Of a stretch of DNA of 64,000 nt, positions 1-13,444 are shown in pieces. Source of the stretch: Marsupella aquatica (Eukaryota; Marchantiophyta); contig OZ316891.1 of the NCBI GenBank assembly GCA_973895155.1, positions 20,708,001-20,772,000 of the forward strand, read 5' to 3'. The notes beneath the pieces are model-generated. The model searched no databases, was not told the DNA's origin, and saw only the letters and a program-made list of their open reading frames with translations. Every line of letters starts with the position of its first letter. The first letter of the stretch is position 1. Both the position numbers and the translations under genes were made by a program.

Positions 1-702
1 CCCAACAACTAGAATTCAAGGAGTGTGCAAGACACCGGGAAAGCGACAGGTTGGGCGCAGAAAAGGTGTCCAATGGCACCTTTAGGCCTTGCTTTAGGCC
101 AATCTCATTGTTAGGAAAAATATTATCACAATCAAATGGTCAGGAAGGCTTATCAGGATGATATTTCATAAGACCATGAGACAGAAAGATAGGGACTTAT
201 TGTGATGTACAGATTCTTTGCATTTTGGAAAAAAATGTTTACTGGGGATGTTTCTGACACATCATCCTAGGAGTCAGGCATTCACTATCCTTTGTTGGGC
301 CAATTCTGTTGGTTTTAGGGCCTCTAGTCAAATCCCTCTTCATGACCCTCCTGTGCTCTAGTACACCCACATCCCTACCAAACTTCTCAGTTTGTTGAGA
401 ATAAGGCTTTAGTTCTTTTGTCATTTGGACTCTTGGGCTTTTTGGCTCCTTGGTCTTCCTTGATTTTTCCTTGTTGTTTTTCCACTTTTATTGGGTTTCT
501 TGTCTTTGTTATGGAGCTGTTTGTTCTTTGGGGGTGTTATATATAAAAAGAGTCTGGTATGTAAGATATTATATATTGTAGTATGTGCCACATCTAAGAA
601 ACCATGATGTTTACTCTGTCTACCACCAACTCAAGTCTCAGAAACACCATCATCCTCCCTCGTGTTGGACCTTCAACAATATGGGACCTTCAACAATATG
701 GA

Positions 703-763
703 TCGGCAGGCTAGGAATTAAACCTACTACTATGGTAGTGCTCTACCACTGAGCTACAGGCCC
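703..763 (-). repeat. tRNA-like sequence (SINE head or tRNA pseudogene)
   Basis: On the minus strand the sequence contains a good Pol III A box (TAGCTCAGTGG) and, about 30 bases on, a B-box-like GGTTTAATTCC. A D-arm of GCTC/GAGC and a 4-5 bp T-stem can be drawn. The acceptor stem does not pair, and the anticodon loop lacks the invariant T at position 33. It is therefore not a working tRNA. A tRNA-derived SINE head or a decayed organelle-type tRNA copy is more likely. Confidence 0.45.
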
Positions 764-2108
764 TTCATGCCTGCACCATCTCTGGAATCTCCTGATGAAA
801 TGAAACATGAGCTCTCCTAGGCCTCAACATTTGACAAGATGCTTAGATAGACTATCTAAACCTGCACAGACCACTTTGCAACATTTTTCCTATCCAGATA
901 GCACTTTCCTATCCAGATAGCTCCCCTTTGGATAATACAATTGCTCGGACAATTGGAATCCTGAGGTCAACTTCGTCTAGAACAGATGATCATTCATGAG
1001 CACACCAAGGCCGATCCCCAAATCTGGCCAAACAGTTTTTTTCATGATTATGATCCTGTGTCAGTTACTTCTCCACCGCTTTGACATACTCTATAACTCA
1101 GGATTATACACAGGAGCATACCTTATGCCAATTGGGTACCTCACCAATCGTGCTACTTAGACAGTCGTAGCTTTCTCTCTCAACAACTGTAAGGAATGTG
1201 ACTTTCTGGAAATCCAAAATTTTCCAGAGGATTAATTGTGTCCTTTAGTTACAGATTCCAATCCAGAATCGGGTGCCAATCAACTTCGGCAGAAACATGA
1301 CTTCCTGGACTAACTTCCAATTTTTCCAGATCATAAAGTATTCCTTAAAGTTTCCAAAATGCAGGAGGACTCGGGTGACGATCAAGTTCAGCCAGAGCAG
1401 GACCACGCTAGCTGCAGACCAATCGCTCCTTGAAGCAGTTTAGCTCTCAGAGGAAGCAGTCGCATATGCATGTCTGACCGAGCTACTGATCTAGTTCACA
1501 AGCTGAAGACCAGCTGCGAGCTCAGAGGAAGCTGTACTGGACATAGTACTGTACAGTTGGTATATAATGTCAATGAGGAGATTAGTGGGATCCTCGTTGT
1601 ACTTGCCAGCGAGTATGATTAACATTTTCTCTTGGTAGATTTCGTAAAAGGCAGCACTAATGTTTTTACCTGAGTGCCTCATTTTTGGTGTCAGCTCCGA
1701 TGATATCGTAGATTTCAGCACTCTCAATTGTCCAAACGGCAGGGTGAGGTCTTGGAGTGCCATTCAGTTCTTGCTGATTTCAGTCTTGCCCAGTGGACAT
1801 CATTCTCCTTTTGCGTTAAAAATCACTTTTACAAACACCAAAAGAGACAGGATACAAACTTGGTTGGGCCACTTGTGGAGGCTCTTACTACCCTCTGCTC
1901 AGTGTCTTGTTGGTATTCATTCCCCAGCCACCTACACTTATTTTAGTTCGACACGTCATCGCTCAGAATGATGGTGTCTAGTTGCTCATCTGCTTCGTTG
2001 TCTTGGCATTCAGTGTTAAAACCAGGATGACACTAAAATAATCTTTAGAGCAGCAGAGAAAACAAGCACCTCGATTGGTGGACAAAGGAGATCGTGGATT
2101 GTAAGCGA

Positions 2109-2317
2109 AATTTCTTCTCCAACGGATAAATTGCACAAGAGGAAATGGTGGAATGTGCTTGCCAGGGGTGAGCTTCAGCATACACTACTAGCAACTGAAT
2201 CAGCTGAGCAAAGTGGCTTTGCTTTAGGCCAACACTCAGCAGAGCTACTAGCAACAGAATCAGCTCAGCAAAGTGGCTTTTCTTTCGGCCAACACTCAGC
2301 AGAGCAGGGCAGGGTGG
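2109..2317 (+). repeat. Dispersed repeat, copy 1
   Basis: This copy contains a motif of the type GCAACWGAATCAGC followed by AAAGTGGCTTTGCTTT, present twice in tandem (about 2190 and 2250). It is preceded by a segment starting TTTCTTCTCC near 2110. The same modules in the same order recur at 25262-25720. This is a dispersed, internally duplicated repeat of unknown class; no coding capacity is evident. Confidence 0.6.
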
Positions 2318-3576
2318 CTTTACAATACACCGGGGCCAATTGCTTCGTTTTATTCAATATGAGATTAAATCTGGGCTGGATAAAGAGTAGAAACAGCCTC
2401 AGTTTGCTATACAAGAGTCCGGGGCCCATTCAAGTATACTGTCTACAGACCCTAATGACAAGCCAGGAGTGGCCCCAAGGATGTTGATTTGGAGTGCTTA
2501 TGTTGTCTACAACTATTTTGGTTTCTCAGATGAAGAACACCGAGAGTTCGACTGTGGTTGAATTCAACAAATGTTTTTGCGCCAGACAAGTACTGTACAC
2601 AGACTTCTCCATTTGGATTTATTCATGCTTCTAAATGGATGGTGTCCGTAGTGTAAGTCTGGATGTTTTGTGCAAGATAGATTGTGGTGACTTGGTGAGA
2701 TACACCAGCCCACAACCTCCATTCCTAAAGTTGAGTTTTCATTAAACAGTGAAAGAGACAAATTGGGTAACTCTGCATTTGTCCAACGCTTTAAGAAACA
2801 TGCCACGAAGCCCCAGTTCTGAAGTTGCAAGATGGCTAAAAAAGTCCAATTCAGATTGCGAAACGAACTCGAGACCCCCCTCCAATCCTTCAGGGAAATT
2901 TCGGAGAAATTTCGAGTCTTTAACTTGCAGCATAGCTAGCAAATGCTTTGGTAGGCGCTCATGCTCTAGACAAGGTCTCCCCATGATTTATCACCAATTG
3001 CAGTGGTCTTCATATGGAATTAGTATTCATATCTCTTTGGGCAGCTAAGCTCCCAAAGCAACTGTATTCAATGCTCAAGCAATCTTCGGGCGTCACTCAC
3101 AATGCCACACACATGACATCAAGTAAAATCTATACAAATGCTGTGGCAGAAGACGGGCATCGCCTAGTAACTAATAGGTTGTCAACAAGACCTCACTATC
3201 TAGAGAAAGAGTCATATACACAATATTACATAAGAACTATGATTCATGAGTGTAAGATGCTACTTTCTTCAACGCAATGGTGAAGAGACAATTGTTTACA
3301 ACGTGTTTATCTCCTAGCTTTTACTGGGATGACCTGGCCACTATTTCCTCATCCTGTCGGCAGGTTATGCGGCTTTACTGTACAAATCCATGAAGAGTGT
3401 GTCAAAACCTTCGGTGGAGATACCAATTCGAGTATAAATTAAGGCAACGAATGAGCATAGTTTGGGTGTAAGTTATGGCCCCCAAGCTTTCTGCGTCTCC
3501 TCCCAGCTGCCTCCCCATCTGTATCAACAGGCGAGTACGTTACAATCTTAATCACAAATAACTGCCCGTGCCTTTC

Positions 3577-6500
3577 TTATTCATCAGCAATGGTTGTCAC
3601 ATAGTTGATGTTCATAATGATTATACACCAAGTAAAATCTTCAGCTCGTACAAACCTGGGTATCTTATGGTCTGGTAATCGAAGGTCCTCCTCTCCGTTG
3701 AAAGAGTTCACCATTTTGTCCAAGTTTTCTTGGGAAACCTCTTGTAGAATTGGTGGCTTCCACTGCAAAAAAAGTTAGATTTTCTTTAGCTCGAAACCAA
3801 AACAATTTTTTGGTCACGACTGCTACGGAGAAAGTGTGAAGGCAATTTTCTCAGTCCTGAGACTGCGCTCGTGAGAAGCCCGAGTTAATGTCTCAACGTT
3901 GACCTGATTGCCTACATATGGCGTACCTTAGGTGCGTTGTCTTTTTCAATCACAACCGCTCTTATACCCTGAAAAATGCATTCGAATAACCACCATAGGA
4001 CAATAAGTTGGCAGCGATTGGGTCCAAAATTGCTTCGAATTGCAACACTCGCCAAGACATAGAAATTCCCTTCATGCATGAGCTATGGCTCGCATAGGGT
4101 GAAGGACTACACTCACTTCAGGCATCTTAAGCTCCTTTACCGAAAAGACAATTGGAGCGGAAAAAGCTGATGGCATACCTCATACAGGTCCTCAGAAATT
4201 ATAGCTCTAAGACAATTGATGGAAAGGCGGAATTCACGGTGCAACACCTCAGGTAGTGTCTGGTTTCTACCAGTCCGAATCTGTCAAAGCCACAGGGATC
4301 ACCTCAGGATTGAAGAGGCCATTCACGTGTACCTGAAATTAGCCAATATCTCCTAAAATCCTTTAAAGAGTAGATCCTTCAGAATTGCTACATTGCCCAG
4401 CCCTTACTATCAAAGTCTCGGACAGGGCCATCTGGCATCTATAAAATATCTCCTTTCTTGCTTAAGGGGAGACACAATCAAAGCTCCGGGATGAGAGATG
4501 GGACATATACCGACTGTAAAACCACTTTCAAAGCTGTGGGAGAGGATCTTTTCAGAATCTTCAGCGGTTCTTTCAACCATTCTTGACCTGGCTCCTTCAC
4601 CTCGACCTCCTGCATGGTCAAATGTTAACTTACCTTAAAGCAATCAAGGCAGACGAACAAATGGCTATGAATGGCGTAGAAAACTTCATCAGCTATAACT
4701 TGTTACACACTCTTTCTGGGAAAGTAACCGTTGCATCTAGTATCCAACCCTTCATTCGTTCAATAGTTCAACAAAACCTTTGGGATCGGATCAGTGATAC
4801 GCATTACCCATAACCCAAGAAAAATTACCAGAGATGCTATGATTTCTTCAACGGATGGCTTTGAAAAAGTTCTGTTTATGACAGCTTGCCGTTCCCTGCA
4901 CGAGTACCAATGGAGTTCGCATCAGATCACTCAAGTCCAACAGATTTAAAGAACATCGCAGCCCTCAGGATTGCAAAATTTCAGCTGTGGCCCGCAAATG
5001 TTAACAAAACAATGAAAATAACAGTAGGTGCCAGGGCAGCCTAAGCAAAGATCCAGAAAGCTAATGTTATATACTGAAGTATTTCCTACATCCCTCTTCC
5101 ACGCTACCCTTGGCAACAGACAATGAGTACACAGTCTTCAACGCATTTTCGAGATCTACCGCGTAGAGAGTAGATTAGAAAACAAACTTTTTAAATATGC
5201 TGTTTGGGCCAATCTTCGCTGCAACGGCAAAATCATTAATTGCAGCATCAATTTCAGCAGGTTCTCCTGACTGGAGATCCACCAGTCTTTGCTCCAGGTC
5301 GGCCAGTTTCTGCAGGATGTCAAGGGATACGGACTTCAGAATCACAGCAGTCCGAAGCAAAAGTAGCCAGCATGTATCTCCATGATAATTCTGTAATCAA
5401 CTGTGGAATAGTCCCACTCCCTGTAACCCAAAAAGATCTCTGCTAACCTCGAATTCATCCCCATCCTACATTCTAAACTGAAAGGACCATAATTTTTGGT
5501 GGGTTGCGCGTAGGTCCTCTGTATCCTTTACCTCCAGAGGCACATAATGAGTGGCAAGCCCTGACGTGTGCATCTCAGCTCCATCAAGGCGTGCACCAAC
5601 CAATGTCAAGTACTCCCCTGAAGGTCCGCAAATGACACATCAGCGCTTTCCTTCCCTCAACTCTTTGGAAGTCATAACCCTTACCGATGTAGAGTGAATG
5701 ACCACAATCATTATCATCCTCTCAAAGAAAAAAGCATGAAGCAATGATACTTTGCTGAAATAAGTTCACTCAATTCACCACACTAACTCAATAGGTGCTG
5801 CTTCTTATTATTCAATATTGCATCCATAAAAACTGTTCAAGGTAGAAAATTGATGCGGTGCCGCATACCAATCGAGCCTGGAAGACGGGAAAGCCAGTAG
5901 GATGCTCCAACATCAGTGTGAAAGCCAATTGCAACTTCTGGCATGGAAAATATCTGCTTCCAATGCACCCAACCAAAAGCTTAGGAAAGAGCGAAGCGGA
6001 TGCCCATAATAGACGAAGTTATTCAGTGGTTTTTCAGTCACGAAAGTTCTTCTGAATCCTCGACCTTCGAATAGGGGAAAAAAACAGTCCCAGATGATGA
6101 CCTCCCAAATGCAATTGAATTCTGTTGGACTTATCCAGCCTATTCTTCACCTCACGGATATAAAAAATATCCCACTTACAGTTTTCTCTGTTGCAACTCT
6201 GAAGCGGCCAAGTATTGACAAGCCTGCACCTCCACCCATGACGAGTCCGTGCCAGAGGGCAACCTGCTCGAGAGCAATATCATAATCATAATCGGATTCC
6301 ATTGTTCATTGTAACCTATTCAATTTGGCCAAAAAACGACTCCCACATTTGCAATGCCTCCAGTAGCAATAGTTTTTCAAGTACATGTTGGCTGCCGGAG
6401 ATTAAATCATCATCTCTATCGAACCGTTCCTCGTGTTGAGAAGCAGACAAAATAAATGCACACTAAAGGTCTACATGAACGTCTGTCTTTCGTTTTTGTT

Positions 6501-9500
6501 GTGAATGTGTGTCAATACTTTTTGACGAATGGTGGGACATTGCTTACTTGAGGTTTCTTATAAGTGGATATGTGGTAATCAAACCAGTACTTGCGATACA
6601 CCACCGATCTCCATCCTTCATCTGCATTAACGGACAGCCTATTACTTGTTTATGTAAATGGTGAAACAACCAGTTTGAAGTTTTTGGTAATCTCCAGACC
6701 TAGCAAACCAAAGCTCCTACCGATTTGTTAGTCTTGAATATTAACGTTCATGTCGTTTACAGCACAGGACCTCAGACGTAACCACGTTACGAAACGTACT
6801 TGATTTGCCGTGTACGTAGAACATGTTTAAATCACCGCCTGCGCAGAAGACACGTCCACTCCCCTGCAAAATTGAATGATCAACAGGTTGTGCCCGTCAT
6901 GTCATCAACAATACATTTCAAAATCTGGATATAGGAGAACTGATTTAAATAGAAGGCACGCTTCCTTAATGAAAATGAATGCCTGGTAGGATTCTAGCGC
7001 CATTTCCATTGACATTCAAAAGTGACTCAGCATTTAGACAAAGGGAAAACTAGGGACCTTCAGTATGATCATCTTCGTGGAGTCATCGTCCTCCCACCTT
7101 CTGTACTCATCGATCATCTTCGTAATCTGTGTAGGACATGGCAGAAGCCCATTACAAAAGACTGGACAAGAACACTAGCAAGTCCTCCTATGCTAGCCAT
7201 ATATATCTCACTAGCCCCATTCCCATGGGTTGTACTAAAGATGTTGAGTGAGGTCAAGATGTTGAGTGATGTCAAGATGAGAAAAAGATTTTGACTTAAA
7301 GCAAAATGTCAAAGTGAGAGCAAGATTTCAAGTGAGGGCAAGATGTTGAGATGAGAGCAAGATTTCAAGGTGAAGACAAGATGTCGAGGTGAGGGCAAGA
7401 TTATGAGTGAGGACTGGATCTTGAGGTGAATGCAACATTTTGAGGTGAGGGCAAGATGGCGAGTGAGGGCAAGATGTTGAGGCAAGCCGAGGTAAGATGT
7501 CGAGGAGAGACCAAGATATCGAGGAGAGAGTAAGATGTCGAGGAGATGCAAAAATGTCGAGGAGAGACAAAGATGTCGAGGCGAGGGCCAGATGTCAAGG
7601 AGAGACAAAGATGTTCAAGCAAAGGCAAGATGTCGAGGGGAGGGAAATATGTCAAGGAGAGGCAAAAACGTTTAGATAAGAGCAAGATGTCAAGGCAAAG
7701 GCCAAATATCGAGGAGACGCAAAGATGTTGAGGCGAGGGCAAGGTGTCAAGGAGAGACAAAGATGTCAAGGAGAGGTTAAGATGCCCAGGAGATGCAAAG
7801 ATGTTGAGGCGAGAACAAGATGTCAAGGAGAGGCATACAGTAGATGTTCAGGCGAGGGCAAGATGTCGAGGCAAAGGCCAGATGTCGAGGAGAGACAAAG
7901 ATGTTAAGGCGAGGGCAAGATATCAAGGAGAGACAAAGATGTCGAGGAAAGAGTAAGATGTTGAGGAGATGCAAAAACGTTGAGACAAGGACAAGATGTC
8001 GAGGCACGGGCAAGATGTCAAGGGAAAGGAAAGAGGTCAAGCAAGGTCAAACCAAGGTCAAAGCAAAGCAAAGCAAAAGACAAATAATTACTAAGAATGA
8101 CAATGTTTAGAAATAAATTAAAGGAAATAAAAACAAAACCACAAACACAAAAGGCAAAGGGGGAGAAACCCAACATACAAAAAGGAGTTAGAGGAAATAG
8201 TATCTAGAGTTATTAATAGAGTTTTACAGATCAAAGGTCAACAAAAAAATTCTTTTTCATCCAATGGTTGAGGTTTAGGGTCCAAAAAGTTTGACATGCC
8301 CCAAAAGTTTATGGTTGGGATGTGTGTAATTACTTTAATAAAAGAGAGATACATTTTAGATGATGTCACATAAAAATCATGTCATGTATTCTGTATCACA
8401 CTATAAAGAGAAGTATATCATTTGACCTGGTCAATCAATCCAAGAGAAAACAAAAAACTTAAAAATAATCTGACGGCTGAGTGTTGCTTCCCTCCATTTT
8501 CAAGTTTGTAAGCGAACTAAAGTACTTTTTGGTAATCTGACGGCTGAGGTTGATTCCCTCCATTTCCAAGTTTGTAAGCGTACTAAAGTACTTTTTGGCA
8601 GGACTTTTACTTTTTGGCAGGACTTTTTGGCCGCATTGCATATTATAGATGTAGATTAGAAAAGTCATGGCCGCATTGCATATTATAGATGTAGATTAGA
8701 AAAGTCAGACAAGGAAAACATTCAGAAATGGAGGTGTAGTGGGTGAAACAGTGTCTGATTCAATTTTAGCACCAAGGACTACAGCTCGACAAGAAGCGGG
8801 CCAAGGCACAATTGATAATTCACTTGCAAGTGGAACGCGGTAGACGGAGACAATTAGTTTCGCCAGGTAAATGTTTGAGCTCCTACCATTGGTACTGTGA
8901 GGGTGTTGAGCTTGCTGGGCCGATTGAGTGTCACAAATTTCACACCATTTTTCTCTGCCACCAGAAGCTGTTCAAGAAACAGTGGGCGAGAGGTCAGGTG
9001 AACTTCAGCAAAGTGAAGCGCCTTTGTTGAATCCGACAAATGGGACGAATTTGGAAAATTATTGAGAACAAGCACCTCGATGAACTGCCCGACACAGCTC
9101 GTCTAGCTGAGTGCGACACACGGCTACCATCTTAGCTTAAAAACATTCCCTGATTCTGCTCTCTCCACTTCAACAAGAGTAGACAATTGCAATTTCTTTG
9201 TAATGTCTTACCGGTTCTTCCGGCGCAGGATTTCCACCATTCTGTTCGCGGTCTGTGTTAACCATCTCTGCTGCTCCCGTTGGCCGGCCCGCGGGAACCA
9301 AATTACGTATCACCGAGAAGCTGCCAGCAATCCTGCGAAATAAAGCAGCGGCTATCAGTCACTAACAAGACAACAAATCCTGAATCCGCCAATTCATGTG
9401 CGTTCTTCTACCTCAGATAGATTTGGTAGAGGAAAGAAGGGTAACGCATTTCAGATAGACAGAATAAAAGTCGAAAACAGAATAGATCATGACAGGATTC

Positions 9501-10400
9501 TTCAAAGTTCAGTGATGTCAGGGCAAAGGATGTTTAAGTCCAGCTCACAATTCGCAGCGACAGAATGTCTTAGTGGGTCCGTAGAAGAACTAGAGAAATC
9601 AATATGCGCAAGTTAACGAAGCTCCGAAAATGAATACATGCTTCCTTTCAAATGTTGAGGGCTTTGCAGATCAATACTTCGATGCGTGCTAAGTGACCCC
9701 GGCCAGAACTAAACAGGGGTGCAGTCATAGAACTGAACATGCCCATTGAACGAGGCTCACAGCGAAATCCCAGAACTGATTGGAAGAAATCTCCAGCCAC
9801 CGAATGGACTTCAAAGAACGAATGTATAGGTAATTATTGACCCACGCCAAGATCGTGATTCTAGGGTGGACTGGTCACGACGCTACGATGTGATCCGTCT
9901 ACCCATCAGGCCCCCTTTTCTAAGTGAAACCTCACATCAAGGGACCACTCCGTGAATTATTGCACGGGTTTGAAATCACATATCACAAAGATTCTGTGGC
10001 AAAACGACAAATGGGAAAGGGTGTGGAGAAATGATTCATTCCAACAGGTGCCACAGTTCCTCGACCGAAATTAAGGGATCTTGAGGAATCGGAAATTCCG
10101 ACAGCAGAGCGTGATCTCTCCCACCTTGTTTCACAGGCACTGCATTTGCTACCAACTTCCACACTTTGAAGAAACGCGCATGAGCTCAACAAACTTACGA
10201 TTCGTCCGCAAGCAATGCAACGCGACGGGTCACTCAGTCCCCTACCTGCAACGAGGCGAAGCAGATGACGCGTCCCGGCGGAGGAGGCACAGGTTGGAGC
10301 TGCTTCGACAGTGGCTTGTTGTTGGACCTGTTGTTCTATCAATGCAGACCAAATGTGGGGAATGTGTTAGAGGACGAACAAGATCGAGAGGACAGTGCAT
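3577..10400 (-). CDS. HIBCH: Mitochondrial 3-hydroxyisobutyryl-CoA hydrolase-like protein (15 exons)
   Basis: Predicted to hydrolyse 3-hydroxyisobutyryl-CoA in mitochondrial valine breakdown (crotonase fold). Coding exons, 5' to 3': 10400-10246, 9332-9212, 8967-8887, 7126-7058, 6863-6800, 6621-6548, 6263-6180, 5953-5869, 5617-5532, 5333-5188, 4895-4829, 4609-4511, 4280-4179, 3968-3927, 3762-3577. All junctions are GT-AG and phases close to one 486-aa frame. Visible motifs are [29 protein letters not shown] (oxyanion-hole region), and [13 protein letters not shown] with the family's catalytic Glu and Asp in place. The N-terminus is Arg/Ser-rich and basic, fitting a mitochondrial presequence, and makes the protein longer than the usual ~400 aa. 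The last ~25 residues after KIPRF are unlike the family, so a further terminal intron (donor near 3650) is possible. Plant homologues vary in substrate, so activity is inferred. Exon 1 is the least certain exon. Confidence 0.88.
7240..8065. repeat. Purine-rich 18-19 bp minisatellite inside hydrolase intron 3
   Basis: About 45 degenerate tandem units built on AGATGTCGAGGMGAGRSCAA lie between exon 4 (7126) and exon 3 (8887) of the hydrolase gene. The plus strand is almost all A and G with the recurring GATGT core. On the transcribed minus strand it reads as a pyrimidine-rich tract. A diverged array with the opposite orientation lies at 15895-16370. Open frames across it are repeat artefacts. 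Confidence 0.9.
8466..8708. repeat. Two short tandem duplications in hydrolase intron 3
   Basis: A 67-bp unit beginning TAATCTGACGGCTGAG occurs twice from 8466 and 8533. It is followed by a 40-bp unit beginning GGCCGCATTGCATATT at 8629 and again at 8669. Both pairs are nearly identical, suggesting recent local duplication. Confidence 0.85.
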
Positions 10401-12529
10401 TGGACGTCGGTTTGACCCAACAAAGAATTCTTCGGTGGTTGATACTGAAACAGGGGAAGGACGATGTCACGGTGGTGGTGGTCTTGCGGCAATGGACCAA
10501 CCTGGGTGGAGGCCGATGGACCGTGCCGTTCCGCACCGACTGAACAGGTGACGAGAGGTGAGAAAGAGTCCTCGAGCGACTAGTGCGACAGGGCTACAAA
10601 ATGTTGTCGATCAGCCAAATGAAAGACTCCACTCTAGTCCCTAAAAATAGCTCTGCACAATTCCTGGTCGAAGCAGAAGGGGGAGCATTTCCAATAATGG
10701 AGGCGGGAGAGATGTAATCATAGGCTCTCAAATTATTATTTCAAAGCGAGATTGCTGTGCGAATTGGGCGGGTCAGCGGGTGCGTTTGGTGAGGTCAAGC
10801 GAATGTCTCTCTGACCACTGTTGCGCACTCTGGAACGTGCGTTTGGTGAAGGTCGGGAGAATTTTTGTGACGATCGTTTGGGCAGTGGAGAAGGACAAAT
10901 GTGTGAATTTGGCAAGACGGGCGGATTATTGGCAGCAGGAATGATATTATTATTTTGCATATGGCTGGCCGTGTGGGTTGTTGGTCGAGCAAAGCAGAGA
11001 GGTGAGAGTGGGGTGGGAGCTATGGTGTGGGGCCTCGCGTGCCACCAACCAGCACCACAGTCGTGATTGCCTGCGAGAGCTTACATGCTTTGGGTGTGGG
11101 AAGAAATACATTATTGTGTATCATCATTTTTTGCTTTTTAGACATATGCAACTGATCTAATTTTCTTGTGGCAAATAAAAGGGTACACATTGACTAGGAA
11201 AATTAGAAGTCTATGATATTGAAAAGTTGTGTACAAGACTAAAAATATACATCTAAAAAATAATAATAATGACCAGGAAAAGGTCAAGTCTACTATATTG
11301 GGCTGTGCACATCTTACTAATAAAGCACGAATTGCAACCTACTTTCCACAAGCTAGGGTCTAGAGTGAAACCTCCTCTAGACAGTAACTCTATGGTCATC
11401 ATGTGTATGAGAAAAACTTATTACATGACTATGATGTATGGACATGTCAATTTTATGTGATAATTTTTAAATATTAATATTCAAAAAATATAGGTAGTAT
11501 GGCCCCACCACAACATATGTGCATAGAACATGGATGTGCATACAAAAAGCATGATGTGCACATCAAAGAGAATGATATATTATATATGACTATTAAAATG
11601 ATGTGTTTTTTTTTATCATTTCATTAATCTTCAAAGAATATGAATAGATAATATATTTTGATAGTTCTTTTATTGTCCTCTTCGCTATTCATGTTCAAAG
11701 AACGGGTAATCCGGGCTAGTAATGTACATGAGTAGAGATACTATGTACTTACCTTAGGGAATGACACTCAAATTAATTAAAACCATAAATTTAGTAAACA
11801 AAACCATGAGGAGAACTTAAAGACACAGGAGTGCACATTATTTGGATAATTTCTCCTTCACTCATGAGAATAATGGCTAGAAATTCCATGAGCTTTGTTA
11901 AAGGGTGGATGCTCTTAAATGTAGCAAAGTTTACAAAATTTAGAGAGGTGCGAGCATAAATTCAAAATCTAAACTATACAAGGGATGCACCTTGTTAAGA
12001 CACATTGAAATAAAAATACACAACAAAAAGAAGTTTGAATAAGACAAAATGGTGAAAGGTGTATTCTCCATATATAGCATGTTCATCGTGTAACATTGTG
12101 GAGAAGCATCTTGGACTTTGAGAGAACCATAATTTATAGAATAAAATTAATTAGTTAATCTTGCTAGTAGTTACGAGAACCATAATGTATACCAAAACAT
12201 AAATTAATCTTGCTCTAGTGAGGAGGGTGACATCCACTTTTTGGTTCACTGAGAAGCCCACACAGAACCTATTTTTCTAAATGATTGTATCTCACTAAGA
12301 TTGAACATATCAGGTGGTGGTGTCATGGCCCACCACAAGCCCATTTTGTTTGTCTTCTCCCTGGCTTTTTTGGCCCTTAGGTTTGTCCCCCCTTGATTGG
12401 GTCTCTGTCATGAGGGATCGTGTATCCCGGTTGGACTCTCTTTGTTTTTTGGGCAGTTTGAAATATATTTTTGAAATTCTTCTTCTTTGTCCTTCCTTGT
12501 CTCCTCCAAGAGCCACTAGCCATGACAAT

Positions 12530-12665
12530 ATCTAGATTCACCAGGTTTCATTTTTAGTACATTTGGTTTCACCATTTTTAGTACATTTTTCCTGAAATTG
12601 TGGAGCAAAGTGAAAAAGGGAGAAATCTTGGACTCTTCCCCTTTATATGGCTAGTGGTGGTTTCA
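12530..12665 (+). repeat. Direct dispersed repeat pair (first copy; second at 16480-16625)
   Basis: The block begins with a segment close to CACCAGGTTTCACCATTTTT, contains CCTGAAATTGTGG and ends near CTTTTATATGGCYAGTGGT. The same order of blocks is found again at 16480-16625 in the same orientation. The copies are diverged. No coding potential is seen, and the class is unknown. Confidence 0.65.
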
Positions 12666-13180
12666 GCTGTTTCTACATACTTCCTTTCACCTTCAGCATC
12701 TTCTTTTAGTTTATCATCTGGTTGAGCTCCTTGGTTTCTTTGAGTTCTCCTTCATTCTGTCTTTTTGCTTGAGCTTCTTCTTCTTCGTCCCTTGTTTCCT
12801 TCAGCTGTTTCTAGAGTCTTCTTTTCAGCTTCAAAGTTTTCCCCGACAACTTCATTTTGTCTGTCATCTCCTTGAGCTCCTCTGTTTTCTTTGTCTGCTT
12901 CATTCTTCCGTCTTTCTTCTTGAGCTTCTTTCTTATTCTTCCCTCATCTCCTTCAGCTGTTTCTACAGTCTTCCTTTCGGCTTTAGTGTCTTCATTTTGT
13001 CCGTTGTCTCCTTAAGCTCTTTCATTTTCTTTGTCTTTTTCTTTTGCCGTCTTCCATCTTTCTTCTTGAGCTTCTTTCTCCTTTGTCCATTGTCTCCTTC
13101 AGCTGTTTCTACAATCTCCCTTTCAGCTTCTGCGTTTTCTTTTTCATCCGTCGTCTCCTTCAGCTTCTTTGTTAAAAACG
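12660..13180 (-). repeat. Pyrimidine-rich ~138-152 bp tandem repeat
   Basis: The block TTCAGCTGTTTCTA recurs near 12664, 12802, 12954 and 13100, each followed by an AGTCTTCC/CTTTCAGCTT-type segment and TTCTTGAGCTTCTT. On the minus strand the units translate to Lys/Glu-rich coiled-coil-like peptide, but with stops, so this may be a decayed coiled-coil gene fragment or simple repeat growth. Related words (TTCAGCTGCTTCTTCGG and others) recur at 16680-16930, upstream of GIF. Confidence 0.65.
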
Positions 13181-13444
13181 TCCAAGTGATGCTTCACCCA
13201 AGAGCACTTTTAGTTATGATTTCATCCTGGAGGGGTAGACTATCTAATTTTTTTTTAACCAAGTGTGATCCAAAATATGTATTTTTGATAGAAATTAGCC
13301 CAAAAAAATTAAAATCATAGTAGACAAAAGAAGGTATGATAAACTTGCATTTATAGAATATTCTCTAAGATGTAGCTTCTATATAGTCAAATAGGTAATT
13401 AATATGAAAGTGAAGCCTGGATGGACCACCATGTTTGACACAAT

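Larger units (their letters stand above)
1..3576. other. Gene-free left flank
   Basis: I recognise no complete gene here. The stretch holds a tRNA-like short repeat (703-763) and a copy of a dispersed repeat (2109-2317). A T-rich stretch around 400-560 resembles the 3' tails of plant non-LTR elements by composition only. A short open stretch on the minus strand near 1690-1790 reads like ordinary protein, but I cannot match it to a family and no flanking exons are clear. The left edge may hold downstream or alternative exons of the hydrolase gene whose last recognised exon ends at 3577. Confidence 0.5.

Noticed and set aside
703-763. A functional tRNA gene on the minus strand
   Set aside because: The acceptor stem does not pair and the anticodon loop lacks T33; only the promoter-box words survive.
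7309-8110. Several ORFs of 60-141 aa
   Set aside because: They fall in the 18-19 bp minisatellite within a hydrolase intron.
10081-10551. 156-aa plus-strand ORF
   Set aside because: It overlaps, antisense, the first exon of the hydrolase gene, which is supported by splice phase; the ORF itself is Arg-rich without a motif.
12769-13320. 183-aa hydrophobic/Ser-rich ORF on the plus strand
   Set aside because: It is a pyrimidine-rich repeat read as Phe/Ser/Leu; there is no start context or homologous pattern.
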